A stretch of 64,000 bases of DNA from Hermatobates lingyangjiaoensis (GCA_026182355.1 JAPFBL010000522.1:62001-126000); one strand, 5' to 3'. Numbered from the stretch's first letter, positions 11,151-23,808 are shown. Translations and numbers: made by a program. The notes: generated by a model not told the origin, from the sequence alone.

Positions 11151-11172
11151 AATTGTGTGGTATTTACTCATT

Positions 11173-11478
11173 CTGAGGTAAAATGGATAAACCAACAAAA
11201 GTCTCCACACAAATGAAGTTTTATTCAACGCGTTTCGAACACTTTGTGTTCATCACCAGGAAGATACTATAATACAAATTATAGTCAGTACCACATCCTT
11301 GGGTATGTCTTGAATTCTCTTAATTGAATTTTATTATTTCACTCTAATTTTTGTAACTAATTAGATATAATTTGTATTATAGTGTCTTCCTGATGATGAA
11401 CACAAAGTGTTCGAAACGCGTTGAATAAAACTTCATTTGTGTGGAGACTTTTGTTGGTTTATCCATTTTACCTCAGAT
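11173..11478. repeat. inverted repeat, family A, arms about 110 bp
   Basis: The left arm starts TGAGGTAAAATGGATAAACC and contains AACGCGTTTCGAACAC. The right arm is its inverse and contains CTGATGA at 11390, the stem GAACAC/GTGTTC and GAAACGCGTT. The spacer is about 80 nt. Confidence 0.9.
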
Positions 11479-12306
11479 TGAGGGAATATTTTATCAGGGC
11501 ATTGCTGGCATAAAAGCAACAACAAAACTAGTGTGTAGTGTACACTAAAGTTTCACGTATTAAGAAAGAGTTAAAAATAAACATCGGTTTAATATAACTT
11601 GAATTATATTTTTATGCGTTCTAAAATATTTTAATATCTTAATAATAACTATGTATCATTTTAAGATCACTACAGATATTATTTGATTGAAAATTTAAAA
11701 GTTTGTTTGTTCTTTGTCCTGCTCCTTATCTATAATATTGGGTATAGATAATGAAATTTTCTTTAAGAAAACGTTTAAGTCTGCAAAATGTTATACACTT
11801 TGACATTAGGCTCTTTATAAACTGCATTTAATTTTAAATATCACGGATATAATATTAAGAGTGAAGGTTAGTTTGCAATTGATTTAAAAATTAATTAACT
11901 AATGTTAGTGAATTTTGATTAAAAATTATAGTTTCCAGCAGTATCTCGAGTAGTTTAAATGCGATTTATATAGTATTTTAGTTTCCAGTCCGAGCAATTT
12001 CTTTGAATTTTGTAACCATATGAATTTTGAATCCATAGGATTTGAAAACCAACAGTACTACATAGTTCATGGTTTTCTGTTCTTAATATATTTTCGTTAT
12101 CACCGGTCTGTATTGTCTACCTCCTTTCTCGTTGTTGCTCTTTTCAATTCTTTCCATTTCGTAATATTTATTAATTTTTTTTTAATGTTTTCCGAAACAA
12201 AAAAAAACAGGCGTTTTTGTGAAAACAAGAGCAAAACAATCTTCGGTGGGGAACTGCTTAACTTTTCCATTTTTTTTTCCAATAAATACAAAGTCTAATA
12301 CTAAGG

Positions 12307-12440
12307 TAGTGAAATCAGTTATAATGTGGTATTTACTCATTGTAGGGTAAAACCTGATGACGTATTCGAAACGCGTTGTTTATACGATTAAATTTGTATA
12401 TGTGGAGACCATTTCATTAGCTTTTTATCTTACAACAATG
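12307..12440 (+). repeat. single arm of family A repeat
   Basis: GTGGTATTTACTCATTGTAG, then CCTGATGACGTATTCGAAAC and GCGTTGTTTATACG, then TGTGGAGACCATTTCATTAG. These are the family A blocks in a shuffled or deleted order, with a shortened hairpin. Confidence 0.7.
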
Positions 12441-14790
12441 TGTAGTATTAATTCTTCTTTCCCATCCTATTAAATTCAAATGATGAAACAGAAAAACGAA
12501 AACATTCTTTAAATATATAAATTCAAGTTATATGTGTATAACCTGAATTGATTAAGGTTATTATTAAATATAGATTTCATTCAAATACATCGAATTTGAA
12601 GTATGGTTCAGTAGATTTTGTAATGACATCGTCATTTGTTCCGGTTACACTTTTTAACTGTGGAAAATCGGGAGAGTACTGTGTTTAACTAGATTTATTT
12701 TCTTTGGAAATATGTTTTACTTTTTTTCTTATCATAAAGATTACCATCCAAAACAATGTAAAGGCATTTAAAAAATTAATTTCGTAATGGATGATAGATA
12801 TTTTTGAAGAAAAAATTAAAAGAATTTAATTTGAATAATAGGACTGTTACTTAGAGCATATCTTTAAGGCAATAAGTTTTTTTAAAGTTTGATTTTAGCT
12901 TTTATTATATAACTAGAATTATAATTTACAATTTATTTAAAATGTAAATGTCGAAATAGTAGTATAGAAGTTTCCAATATTTATTAAATGACAGAAAGAA
13001 CTGAAAATCGGGTGGATAAAGTATTTTTTTTTTTTTTCTGTCATCTAGGTGACTATAATCAGTTCACAAAATTTAGAGTCACAAAATATAAAGCCCTATT
13101 TATCTTCAAATATATCAAATTTTACAAGAAACAATAGTGCTTTACACAATAAATTGATCAAAACGTTACAGTGATCTAAATTATATGGTCAGTTTATGTA
13201 GTATTGTTGCTGCTTATAAAACCTGATAAATCTGAAAGTAACTGAGACTTTTGTAGTTTATGTATGAAGTTTGTTACTTAAAGATGGTCCATCGTTTAAT
13301 TATTTTGGATAATTTTTAGATATTGTTTAGTTAATTTCTTAAGATCAGAATGGCATACCCTGGTTCTTATGCTAAAAATAACCAGATTTCTTTAGAATTG
13401 TTGAGAATTATGGTGTATAGTGTATAAGCATTTTCCATGACATTGAAAAAAAAAATATATATATACAGTAATATTTTTATTAACTAGGACTAAATTTATA
13501 GTATAGAATTTCGATTTTACATTTAAGTAGGGAATAGTACTTTGTTTTGATAACACTATTTACTGAAAGGAACTAACTCCATATTATAATATTTTTAAGA
13601 ATAAAACATTTATTCCTTAGCTAACTAGGTATTATCACTATAACGATATATTTCAGCAGAACATCTGGCCATCTCCTTGCATACAGTACTGTACAGTACC
13701 AAGGTTTATATTCATGGTAAACACTCCACTATAAACGAAAAAGTATCCACTAAAGGAATAGTGTTATGAACAGTGGATGGTTAAGTATGGATTTAAACTG
13801 TCTTTGAATTGTTGAAGTTGACAACTTGAAGATTACAAAACTTCAGGTTTTTTTTCAGATGGCTGAAACAAATCGTTAATTTTTTATTAGTTTGTTGTTT
13901 AAGTCTTATTCTTTAACTGTAATGGTAAAAGTAAGTAAATCGATCAGCGAATTTGGTTCCAATAAACCTATCTGTGATAACTACTAAAAAAAAAAAAACA
14001 TTATAAATTACAAAAATTATTGCTTAAAATTAAACTAGTTATTGCTTATAGGTTGCTGTAACTGGTTGACTTCTTAATATCCTATAGAGATTTTATGCAA
14101 GGTAATTACAAAAGGCATTTTAATGCTTTGTATTATGGGAGTGAAAATTGCTTTTGAATTCCTAATGCCAAATTTTTGCATTTTTTTTTATATATATTTT
14201 TTAGTAAAGAAATGTTTGAGTATTTGAAATATTTTAAAATAAGTAGTTTAATTTGTACCGATTTAAATGATTCACAAAATGCTTAGCTGACTAAAATCAA
14301 TTAATATTATTGTAGTTTCGTAGAGGTTGTTAATAACGTTTTGGGAAACAAAACCAACTTACTTTTCTGTTTTACTTCTCCGTTCATCTAATTTTGGAGG
14401 TTATCCGAAATCGATGTTAAGATGATTGGCTCTCAAAGTGGGTTTACTACTTTTAATAGTGCCGCGATTGTGGTATTAAATTAAGCATCATTTATATTTC
14501 TTCTCAGAATTTTACTAAATTTCTCTTGTTCGTGGTAATCAATACTACTCCTATTCTTTAAATATATTTTTTTGTACCATCAGTTCTGAATTTAAAAAAA
14601 AAAAAAAATATTTTGAATTTAAAAAAGAATTTGTTTTCTTAGATCATAAAAAGTTTTTTTCTTTACATAAGTAAAGTAAATGGAAATTTTTCATAGTCGC
14701 GATTTGGATTTCGTTGCCATTTAGAAGTTCGAGAAAGAATTGTTTAGATTGAACCAACAACCATTGATAGACTTTTGAATACATTTTATT
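12441..14790. other. AT-rich intronic DNA, no gene seen
   Basis: Homopolymer runs (for example T runs near 13024 and A runs near 13985) and no open frame of interest. Confidence 0.5.
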
Positions 14791-14795
14791 CCCAC

Positions 14796-14965
14796 TAGAT
14801 CACTTGAGTTAAGCAACATTGGGTGGGTTTAGAACTTGGATGGGTGATACCACGTGCCATTGACAATCCGGTAAATTTTTAATGGGTGCTGATAATGAAT
14901 TTTAACAGTTATTTCGCTCTTGGATAGCGCAAAAGGCGTAAATACTATAAATGTGAATGTTAAGT
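14796..14965 (+). mobile_element. 5S rRNA-headed SINE (SINE3-like)
   Basis: TCACTTGAGTTAAGCAACAT, TTGGATGGGTGAT and CACGTGCCATTGAC follow the 3' two thirds of eukaryotic 5S rRNA, including the internal box A (AGTTAAGCAAC) and box C (GGATGGGTGA) regions. The 5' part of 5S is absent or unrecognisable. Downstream, AATGGGTGCTGATAATGAA, AAAAGGCGTAAATACTATAA and TGTGAATGTT resemble the 3' part of the tRNA-headed SINE at 2106-2456. Diverged, so certainly not a functional 5S gene. Confidence 0.7.
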
Positions 14966-17900
14966 AAAACAAAAGTTAAAAGTTTTGAAACTGGTCGTGC
15001 GGAGAAGAAAATCTACAAGGTAAAATGGTTTTTACGTTCTCTATAAATTTTACGAGGTCACTTTTTGTCATAACTTCTCTGATATTGTGAACACTGCATA
15101 TATTATTGTTCGTCTTTTGTGGCAATTCTATGATATTTTGATTCTAATTTCTTTATTTTTCATTTCTATATGTCCATTTCCATGATGGGTCCATTTGAAG
15201 TTTGCACCAGTCAGAAACAACAGGTTGTGATTGTATTCACAAAGCCAAAAGTCCCATAGGGTATGATTTAATGGACAGAACAATGACTGATGTTTAAAAT
15301 TCATCGATGGTAACATTATTCCCCTAGAACCATCTTGCAAACTTTCTGAATGCCGTAGAGGTTTCTGACCGACTTGTACTCTCTTGTGATACACTTTTCA
15401 GCTACTTTTAAACTTTAAATTTACGTGATAGTTTACATATCAGCCATATTGCATTAATAGTCTGTAATGAATGTCTGTACCATCTGACTGTGAAATCGAA
15501 TTAATAATTTTACGACTTTTGTATAAACATTAATAGAACGTTCATGATCTACCTGCCAAATGAAATGAAAAGTGTAGGAATTAGGATCAAACTTTCATAG
15601 CATCACCATAAAAGAAAAAAGAAAACAATAAAATAACGGAAAGGTAAAAATCAGTGCTCGTATTATCAGAGGAATTATAGTGAGGTGTGAACCCTTGTAT
15701 GTATGTAAATAAAATTGTTTTCGTATAGCAACTAAAAATGAATTTAATTATGCTTACATGAATTTAATAACACTCAAAACACACTATATCAACAACATTA
15801 TTGAAATTGGACTCACATTTTTTATTATTATAAATTATAATTAAAATTTTATAGTAATTAAATATACGTTTTTAATAGCTCTTACTTCATAAATTCAAAA
15901 AAAAAAAAAAAAAAAATAAAAGTTTCCACATAGCACTCCTTTCGAGCAAAAAGGTAGGTGTCCTGCTTTTCAGAAATGTAGATGAAAGATTTTTCTTTCA
16001 GGCAAGTAATTTGAACTAAATTTTTTTATACTTGTATGGGCATTTATTGGAATTTTTCTCAGTGACTTTCCTAAAAATAAGTAAATACTATATAATAACA
16101 GATTACACTAGTGTAGAATTTTTAATAATGGTTTAATTTCTTTTTCTTTTTTTTTTTTTACTAATGTTAGCCTATTTCGTCACAATTTTTCATAGTTTGT
16201 AATCTTTTCTATCTGAAACATTTATGTTTTGGAATCCACGTGTATTTGGAAAAAATTAAAAAAAATTATATGCTTCATAAACAAAGGTTGTGATTTAAAA
16301 ATACATATAAACATTGTATATTTACGACGTGCTCCATAACTTTTGGATCTTTGCAACTGAACTCCAGTTTCTTTAAAGATGTTTGAGATCTGGGAACTGG
16401 AAAAATATGTCATTCAGCTAACCTGTTATGACAAATTTAAGTATTTGTAATTCAATATGCATTTAATTAAAGAATTATGATAAACCATTATTACTGTTTG
16501 TAATCATAAATTGCACCTTTTTAGATGATTTTAGTTTTAAAAGTGTGTTTATTGTTTGTAATATTCTCATGTAATCAAATTTGTAAAAATGTATTATTCC
16601 TTTAGTCAGCGTATATATACTAACCTTGATCAATGTTAGATAATCTAATCTTATTACCATATCAGGAGTCATGCATTCAACAATCTAAATTCAAGAGTGT
16701 TTTGTTTGTAAAACCCATTATAACAGTAGTAGAAACATTCACACTTTTGTATGTACACTATAAATATAAGAAAATATAGTTATTATAAATAGAAATGTTT
16801 TATATAAAATACAAATTTATATTTATGATATATATTAAGAAAATAGTATGTTGTGGTACTATAAAATAACTCGAACTTGTCTTGGTGTTTTGTTTGGCAA
16901 ACTACCAGATTAAGACTGTTGTGTGTCACCATTTGCAAATTCTTATCTTTTTGAATTATGTCACTATCAGTTTGCTCTTCTGTTGCGTTTTTAAATGTTT
17001 ATTCTTTTTTTTTTACCTGTAGTCACTTTACTCCCTCAATATTACTAAAATGTAATGATTATTCAAGATTTACACCCATTTTTATGATTTGTAGTCAACT
17101 GGGGAAATAAAAGGCAAATAAGTGAATCATTCTTACATAGTACAGCTATTTATATGGTAAACCATATAAATAAACATTTTTGATTTATATATGTGTTGAT
17201 AGAAAGCAGAAACAGAAGAACAATTGGGTGATTTACTACTTGTAAATCGACTTTACAAACATCAGAACCAGTTAATTCAAAATATCAATATGAATGAACG
17301 AGTATGCAACTGATTCTGAACAGACTAATTTCTCTAAAGATTTATTATCACTTTCATTATGTTGTAATGTTTACTTTTTAATTTGACATCACTGTCATTA
17401 CTAGATAGTTCTTGATTCTGGGAAGATTTTGGGAGTTTCAGATAGTTTCATTTGGGTTATTCAAGTGTTTGATCACCACTTGATATTTAATGATTTCGTC
17501 ATTCATATTCCTCCTTGTCATGGCAAAGATCCTTCATAGGGTTGTTTTTGTTGTGAATTATTATACTGAACGTTTTGACATTTCAAATTAACCTGAACTA
17601 AATAATTTTATTGAGTAAATAAAATATCAAATCCAGTTTTTTTTATTTTATTCTAATGTTGGTAGAAATATTAATATAAAAAAGAAAACAAACAAAAATA
17701 TAAGCTAATGTTACCCTGGGAAAGTACTATTAAAATATATTCATTTTAGCAGGTTTTTTTTTCCTTTATTATTTGACTACTCTTCAAAATAGTTTAATGT
17801 CAGGTAAGTCACTATGATATGTCGTAATTTTAGTAACGTTTTATTCTTCAATTGAAATGTACTTCCGTGGCAGGTATTCATTTTATGAAATAAAATCGGA

Positions 17901-18040
17901 AAATGTATATTATGTGGCAGTGAAGTCATGTTCACTGCGCAATGCCTCTCCTCTGAGTGTAAGAGTTTAGTGTGACCCGCTGCGACGTGAATGCACTTTG
18001 ATGTCCGTTAGTAACAGTGAATGACCCAGTAATATATAAA
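14966..18040. other. AT-rich intronic DNA with one unassigned minus-strand ORF
   Basis: The only frame with moderate GC is on the minus strand at 15128-15394 (88 codons, rich in H, W and N). It has no recognised domain and no splice or start evidence. It could be a remnant of a coding sequence. An A run lies at 15898-15916. Confidence 0.4.
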
Positions 18041-18049
18041 CATCGTATT

Positions 18050-18440
18050 ATACATATCACTCAAGTTTAATATAGTATAAACAACGCGTTTCGAACACGT
18101 AGTGTTCTTCTTCAGGCATTAACTAAAAAATACAATATCATCAGAGAGCTATCTATAGTACAAAGTAAATAAAGTACAAAATAAAAATAATATAAAATAA
18201 AGAAGAGAGTACAAACCTACGGGTGAGTGTCTGTTATTTTATATTATTTTTATTTTGTACTATATCTATTTTGTACTATAGATAACTCTCTGATGATATT
18301 GTATTTTTTACTTAATGCCTGAAGAAGAACACTACGTGTTCGATTATCGTGTTTTTTTATATGATTCAATTTTCATATGTGGAGACCATTTCATTAGCTT
18401 TTTACCCCACAATGAGTAAATTCCACATAATAACTGATTG
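18050..18440. repeat. inverted repeat, family A, arms about 130 bp
   Basis: The left arm has AACGCGTTTCGAACACG and TGTTCTTCTTCAGGCATTAA. The right arm is its inverse with CTGAAGA, the stem GAACAC/GTGTTC, then G. The outer right flank TGTGGAGACCATTTCATTAG and ATAATAACTGATTGCACTAC is the family's end. Confidence 0.88.
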
Positions 18441-19247
18441 CACTACTTTAGAATTTAATGTAGTATTGTAATTATATGAAAACGCAGTCGGTTTATGATT
18501 AGAAAAAACTGATCATAAGTCTTAAAATAAGTTAAAATTAATCGATTCGAGGTTAATCAGCTTAAAGTATAACCTATATTCTGCCATAAATACAATACTT
18601 GTTATGGGAGAAGTGACTCTTTAAAAGCACCTTCCCTTTTTTTAGTTCCATGTATATATTTTTTTGGTGATATATAAAATGGTGGCATACCTGTAACTTA
18701 GTGTAATCTTAATTTAGTATTACTTATAGTGCATGATTATATATTCATATAGAGTGTGTTTTTTACAGTGTTGATATATTTCTATCAAATAATTTTATAA
18801 TGTTTAAGAAATTAATAGTTTTAATGTATATATGTGAAAAGTTACTTGTTTTTTGTTTTAAAATTTTAGTATACAAAAATTATTGATAAAATTGAATAAT
18901 ATATATATATTTATTATAATCTTCAAATTGTTCATAGGATCGATTAACGATAAACTGCAAGCAATTATTTGCTTGATTGTTAGTATGTTTAAGTGGGAGA
19001 GAATAGGCTTCAGATGCAGAGCTCATTTCTCCAAATTAAGTTTAGATTAGAATATAAATCTTGGAACTGTCAAACTCAAAAGGTAGAGCCAAGTCTAATT
19101 TCAGAACGTCTTTTTCGGGTCGACTTCTCATTTAATCCAACAATTAATTCAAATGTATTACAGTAATTATAGTTTTTTAAATTAGATGAATTAGTTATAA
19201 AGATTTTAATATGGCTGAGTTACTGTATTGACTTTTATTTAGAGAGT

Positions 19248-19314
19248 AACGTGTGGTTCAGTGGTTATTGTGATTTCTGTTAGAGCAAAAGGTTTGAGGT
19301 TCGAATCTAGGTAG
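19248..19314 (+). mobile_element. tRNA-like SINE head
   Basis: GTGTGGTTCAGTGGTTA (A box) and GAGGTTCGAATCTAG (B box) are about 40 bp apart, followed by T- and A-rich DNA. It is probably a SINE or tRNA pseudogene. No good acceptor stem pairing was seen, so it is not called as a tRNA. Confidence 0.55.
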
Positions 19315-19436
19315 TATAACAGTATATTTTTTTTTTTAAAAAAATGAATATATTTTCCACTTATCCCTCATTTTACAAACTAGGATAGAGTAAAGGAAAG
19401 TTGTTTATATAGTAAAAAGCCTTTACGAATCAAATA

Positions 19437-19980
19437 GGGTGTGTCCATAAAGTCCATGTGCTGTATAAAAGAATTATAACTTTATTTGTATTTACGATAG
19501 AAATAATCTGTAAAAAAAAAAGATTAGAAAGAAGTAAATCTACATTTTTAAGGTTTTATTGTAAAAATTAATTTTTAGTTTCCACAGTCCTCCATTATTA
19601 GCAATATAAAGGGAAAACATGCCCCAACTGATTTACAGTAATCTGTAAAATCTTATTAGTTATTTTATCTTTTAAATTTTCAAATAAACAAGATTTGAAT
19701 TCATACACAGTTGTTTTCACATACCACTATAAGAAAAACCAAATGGAGTCAAGTCTGACGAACGTGGAGATGAAATGGTCCACCTCTTGTGATTCATCTG
19801 TTATTAAATTCGTGATTTAGAGTTGTTTAGAAGGAGGTTATGTGGATAAAATTTAAAAAAAAACTTTTAAACAAATAGATTTACTTCTTTCTAATCATTT
19901 TTACAGATTATTTTTCCATTCCAACTTCAAATAAGGGTATAATTTTTTCAAAACGCATGTGGACTTTATGAACACCCTGT
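19437..19980 (-). mobile_element. mariner-like element with ~105-bp TIRs
   Basis: The ends GGGTGTGTCCATAAAGTCCA and, inverted from the right, AGGGTGTTCATAAAGTCCAC are flanked by TA dinucleotides, the Tc1/mariner target. Similarity continues inward for about 105 bp (AATAATCTGTAAAAA, then GATTAGAAAGAAGTAAATCT on both sides). On the minus strand the interior still reads PRSSDLTPFGF around 19750-19780, a decayed form of the SPDLTPLDFFLWG block of IS630/mariner-type transposases. It is interrupted by stops, so the copy is dead and internally deleted. Confidence 0.85.
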
Positions 19981-20021
19981 ATTTCGATTCAAATTCATAT
20001 AAATTCAGTAATCATTGGTTC

Positions 20022-20350
20022 TAACGTAGTGCAGTCAGTTATTATGTGGTATTTATTCACTCATTGTAGGGTAAAAAACTAATGAAATTGTCTCCACATA
20101 TAAAAATTTTAATGTTATAAACAACGCGTTTTGAACACGTAGTGTTCTTCCTCAGGCATTAACTAAGGGTGAGTGTCTGTGGTAAACAGTTATACCACAG
20201 ACACTCACCCTTAGTTAATGCCTGAGGAAGAACACTACGTATTCAAAACGCGTTGGTTTATACCATTAAAATTTTTATAAGTGGAGACCATTTCATTACC
20301 TTTTTACCCTACAATCAGTAATATTGTTGTATGATTATATATTGTATAGA
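20022..20350. repeat. ~300-bp palindrome, family A
   Basis: Arms of about 150 bp meet near 20196 at GTGGTAAACAGTTATACCAC. Each arm holds AACGCGTT, the GAACAC/GTGTTC stem and CCTCAGGCATTAACTAAG (inverse CTGAGGA). The outer ends are CTAACGTAGTGCAGTCAG and the GTGGTATTTA block. It lies about 100 bp before candidate exon 20453. Confidence 0.92.
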
Positions 20351-20452
20351 GTAATGTTTGCATTCACACCAGGTAGTATAGAGGATTTCGTGTGCTGATA
20401 CTAACATTAACTCATTTGACTCATTGTTAAAATCTATTTTGTTCCTTCATAG

Positions 20453-20516
20453 GTTTTGATGTGGGCACATACACCTTTCCTTCACAAATTGACCACCTCG
20501 ACGTGTTTGCAGCAGG
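20453..20516 (+). CDS. unidentified candidate exon, phase 1 to 2
   Basis: A good acceptor with pyrimidine tract (TTGTTCCTTCATAG) is followed by 64 nt that read FDVGTYTFPSQIDHLDVFAA in the frame needing one base from a previous exon. It ends two bases into a codon before GTATTT. It joins in frame with the next candidate exon at 21015. The composition is richer in G+C than its surroundings. I do not recognise the protein. It cannot follow CCP5 exon 6 directly (phase mismatch), so it is either a separate gene, an alternative exon with an unseen partner, or chance. Confidence 0.4.
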
Positions 20517-21014
20517 GTATTTTATAGTTTTCTTCATTAACCTTTTGCATAATCACCTATAAAATTTGAAATATATATACTGCATATTTCTCAAGTTTTT
20601 TCAGTGCTTCTTTTTCTTTCTCTTGAATTATACTCAGTACAAACCTAAAAATTATATGTTTATTTAAATATAAAAAATTATTTAGATATTTTATATAAAA
20701 AAAATAATCAGGAGATTATGATATAAAATTCATAACGTTTATATCTTTCTTCTTTTTTTTCTGAATTATTCTTGAACATATATGAAGCTTTGAACCGTTA
20801 TCCTGTTGAAATATAACCTGGAACAGTTTTAAAGATATATAAGAACAAAATCCTTATTTTATTAAAAATAAAGACTAAATATATTTCACGTTGTTATTAT
20901 TAGCATATATTAGCTTTAATCAGGATATGTAAAGTTATATATTCATAAGCATATATAACGATTAATTATGTGGCCTTTTTATAAGTTTTCAAAAGTATTC
21001 TATTTTTTCGACAG

Positions 21015-21125
21015 ATATTTAATTGCATTGAAGCTGTTATACAATATACATAAGTACAGTATGGATTTGTTTCCACCGTATAACGAAACATTTTGTGCCG
21101 CTAATCGAAACGGTTCAATAATTAG
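21015..21125 (+). CDS. unidentified candidate exon, phase 2 to 2
   Basis: Acceptor TTTTTTCGACAG and consensus donor AG/GTAAGG bound 111 nt. With one base completing the codon left by 20516, it reads YLIALKLLYNIHKYSMDLF and PPYNETFCAANRNGSIIR. The first part is a hydrophobic helix-like run. The second has two N-glycosylation sequons (NET, NGS) and one cysteine, which would suit a secreted or luminal segment. The two other frames contain stops. The family is unknown, and no further exon with matching phase was found with confidence. Confidence 0.42.
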
Positions 21126-21424
21126 GTAAGGTTTTTTTTATACAAAAAGGGAGGTATACGAGTTTGACCGATTATAATTGAATTTATTTCAGTCATAATA
21201 TGGACACTTCAAGGTCCTATATAAGTAGGTTTATAAGTCTCCAGTGAAATGAAAGAACTAGAAATCTTCTTCATATCGTGTTATACCAATGAAGAAACAA
21301 TTTGTTTTTGACATACATATTTATCATATCAGGATTAAATATGTGTATTTCAGTTGTTCCAGTAAATAAAAAGTAGAAGATACTTTTTTTTTATCTAAGT
21401 TGGTAATAATTGTTAAAACTAAAA

Positions 21425-21605
21425 AAAAAAAGGTTTTTACTTTTCTGTAATAAAACTTTCGTAATCTCAAGAAAAAAAATTTTGTTTTGAGATTTTGACG
21501 GATTTCCATGTTTTGAAGGCTCCGCAGTTTTTTTAAGATATTGTTATAATCATGTCTTGATGTTTGGGTGACTGGGTGACATTGCAAAATGTTATAGTCT
21601 GACTA
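21425..21605 (+). mobile_element. old fragment of the Helentron-like family
   Basis: GAGATTTTGACGG, CCATGTTTTGA and GGTGACTGGGTGACATTGC follow, with many changes, the first 170 bases of the elements at 50184 and 56285. Confidence 0.5.
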
Positions 21606-22317
21606 CAAGTCACTTTTTGATGGATCTTAATTAACTTTGACTGATGTGTCATCTTTGGTTTAAATATTGAGCCTGTTCGATTTTTTTTTTTTTTTTTAAT
21701 AATATCGCATTACTTGAAAGGTATTTTATCTTACTTTACATCAACATTTTTTTCCACTCTTCTAGTTTAGCAACTGTGGAAATTTAAAATCTTGTATTTA
21801 GTTCTTGTAATTTTGTCTTCTTATTCAAAACTATTTTTCACCTGCAGTCTCTTGTCTGATTGTTTACTTTAATTTTATTAAAATTAAATATTAGAAGTAA
21901 ATATAAATAATCTATTAGAGGTAATTTTTATTAACTGTTTCAAACGATAGTATTAAGTATGGAACCGACTGAAATTATTCATATTTCAAGATAATTAATT
22001 ACAAATATTTACATAGTTATTAACGTGGCTCATAATAAAATGAACAGCAAAAAATATATAAAGTCAAATGAAGTCATTAATTATAAATTTTTCACAGTTT
22101 TACCTCGAACACTGTTTTGTAAATAATACGTCTTTGGAATCCAGTCATTATCAAATAGATATAGAATAACATTCATGAATAGATGGATGAAACAACATAA
22201 ATAAATTCATTTTACTTTTGATAGTGGATGAGTTCCCAAACATATCAAGAAGTTGTGAAGACAATATATGAGAAAAGATGGTATATTTCTTACAAAGGAA
22301 CGACTATTGTGTTAGAC

Positions 22318-22725
22318 CAGGCGTGGGGAGCTTGCGGCCTTTTGAATCATGAAATGCGGCCTTCTGCGGTTTGTTGAGAAAAATATTTCAAAATATGAAG
22401 AAATTACAATTATGGTAATAAAGGCAAAAAAATTTTGGCATTTAAGAAGAAGACTATTCATGAGTTATTACTTGAAAAGTCTTAAATTTTTAGAAAATTA
22501 TTTTCCTGAGTTAACAAAGGTAATAAACGAAAGCAATGAGGATATTGTTGAATCTTTTGAAAGATGTGAAACAGTTTTAGATGCACTGATCGAGGAATAT
22601 AATGATATATTCAAGGATTTTACAGTGCTATTATACAAGAATTTACTTATGCATTCGTTGTGGCCTTTTGGGGAAGTGGACAGTGCTGAAATGGCCTTTG
22701 CTCCAAGAAAGGTTCCTCACCCCAA
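22318..22725 (+). mobile_element. non-autonomous hAT element, copy 2
   Basis: The left end CAGGCGTGGGGAGCTTGCGG and right end GGTTCCTCACCCC (inverse GGGGTGAGGAACC) give hAT-type TIRs. The flanks TGTTAGAC (22310-22317) and TGTTAAAT (22726-22733) match at six of eight bases, an aged TSD. Same family as 123-541 and less decayed, since one frame is open throughout. Confidence 0.82.
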
Positions 22726-22813
22726 TGTTAAATCAACTCAATACCTGAAAAGCAGAAATAAGAGAAATTTATTTTCATTACCTATCATTAATCTATATAT
22801 ATTACTCTATTAG
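22349..22813 (+). pseudogene. hAT transposase-derived open frame inside the element
   Basis: One open frame of 154 codons begins with an ATG inside the left terminal region. It contains LKSLKFLENYFPELTKVINE and VESFERCETVLDALIEEYND, then IFKDF and a WPFGEVDSAEM block. The 'E-Y-x-x-F-x-D-F ... P-F' pattern resembles the middle of transposases of the hAT-Charlie/ZBED group. It lacks the zinc finger, the DDE core and the C-terminal dimerisation region. Its last part is translated transposon terminus and host flank, so it is not a functional protein. The domain match is by eye. Confidence 0.55.
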
Positions 22814-23808
22814 CTATATTTTGTTCGCACTCTCAATTATTATATAATTTAGTTATTAAAAAAATAAAGAATAAACAGAGACCATGAACTGTCAAAACTG
22901 TATGACGCCAAAATTGGAACAAGGGAATGAAACTGAATACCAATATAGAAAATATTTGTTTTTCCTCTACTACAAGAAAAAGAAATTTCATTTTCTTTTA
23001 TTTATCATATAGGGTTCAATTTTCATATTTGAAATTATCATAGTATTTCATCTTATGTTTTTTTTTCTAAGTTGTTTTTCTTTGTAGGAATAGTAGCATT
23101 AACAATATAAGGACAACTATTAAAGTAGTCACATCATGTGCTTCTTACATGTTGATTTTGTTGGTGATTGGGTTATTTAAAAAAAATAGTTTTAACGAAG
23201 ATGGCCAAAGATTGTGAAGTGATTAAATAACTTACACTGACAAATGAATAAACCATTTTAACTGGTGTGGGAGGAGTTAGAAAATGTCTGAAAGCCGTCA
23301 AATGATTTCTCGAACTTCAATATAGGTTTTAAAACGGTTCATTTATCACTGAATACAACCTATACTAGACTCTGTGGTGCCAACAATATAAATGGATTAG
23401 ATCTTATTTAATTGTAAATGATATTTACAGTTAATTTAAACTCAATATTATCTGAACCAAAAAAAAAGAAAGTGAAATGTACTTCACATATGGGTTTTTG
23501 CACTCTTTTATTGTTTTGATTTGAGCGTGTATACCTAAGATGGGTGCCTTAAAATGGTAGACATGTTACTGGATGATGAGGTTCCAGTATAAAATTTTCA
23601 TTATTTCAAGATTCAAATATAAGAATTCAATAGATTTTCTGATCAATTTAAGTTTATCGAACCCAGTCTTATAAGTTGACTATAGTTAACCAAGATTTTT
23701 CTTTTATTTTTTCTTTCAAAGAATAATATACTTGTAATTTTTTAAAAGTATTTATTAAATTGGACAAAACTGTTAATGTAAGAATTTTAATTAATATGCA
23801 ATTCGAAG

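Noticed and set aside
12020..12298. 92-codon frame rich in F and N with an opposing 63-codon frame
   Set aside because: Low-complexity composition typical of chance frames in T-rich DNA. No start, splice or domain support.
14796..14865. Functional 5S rRNA gene
   Set aside because: The 5' third is missing, many positions differ from conserved 5S sequence, and a SINE-like tail follows.
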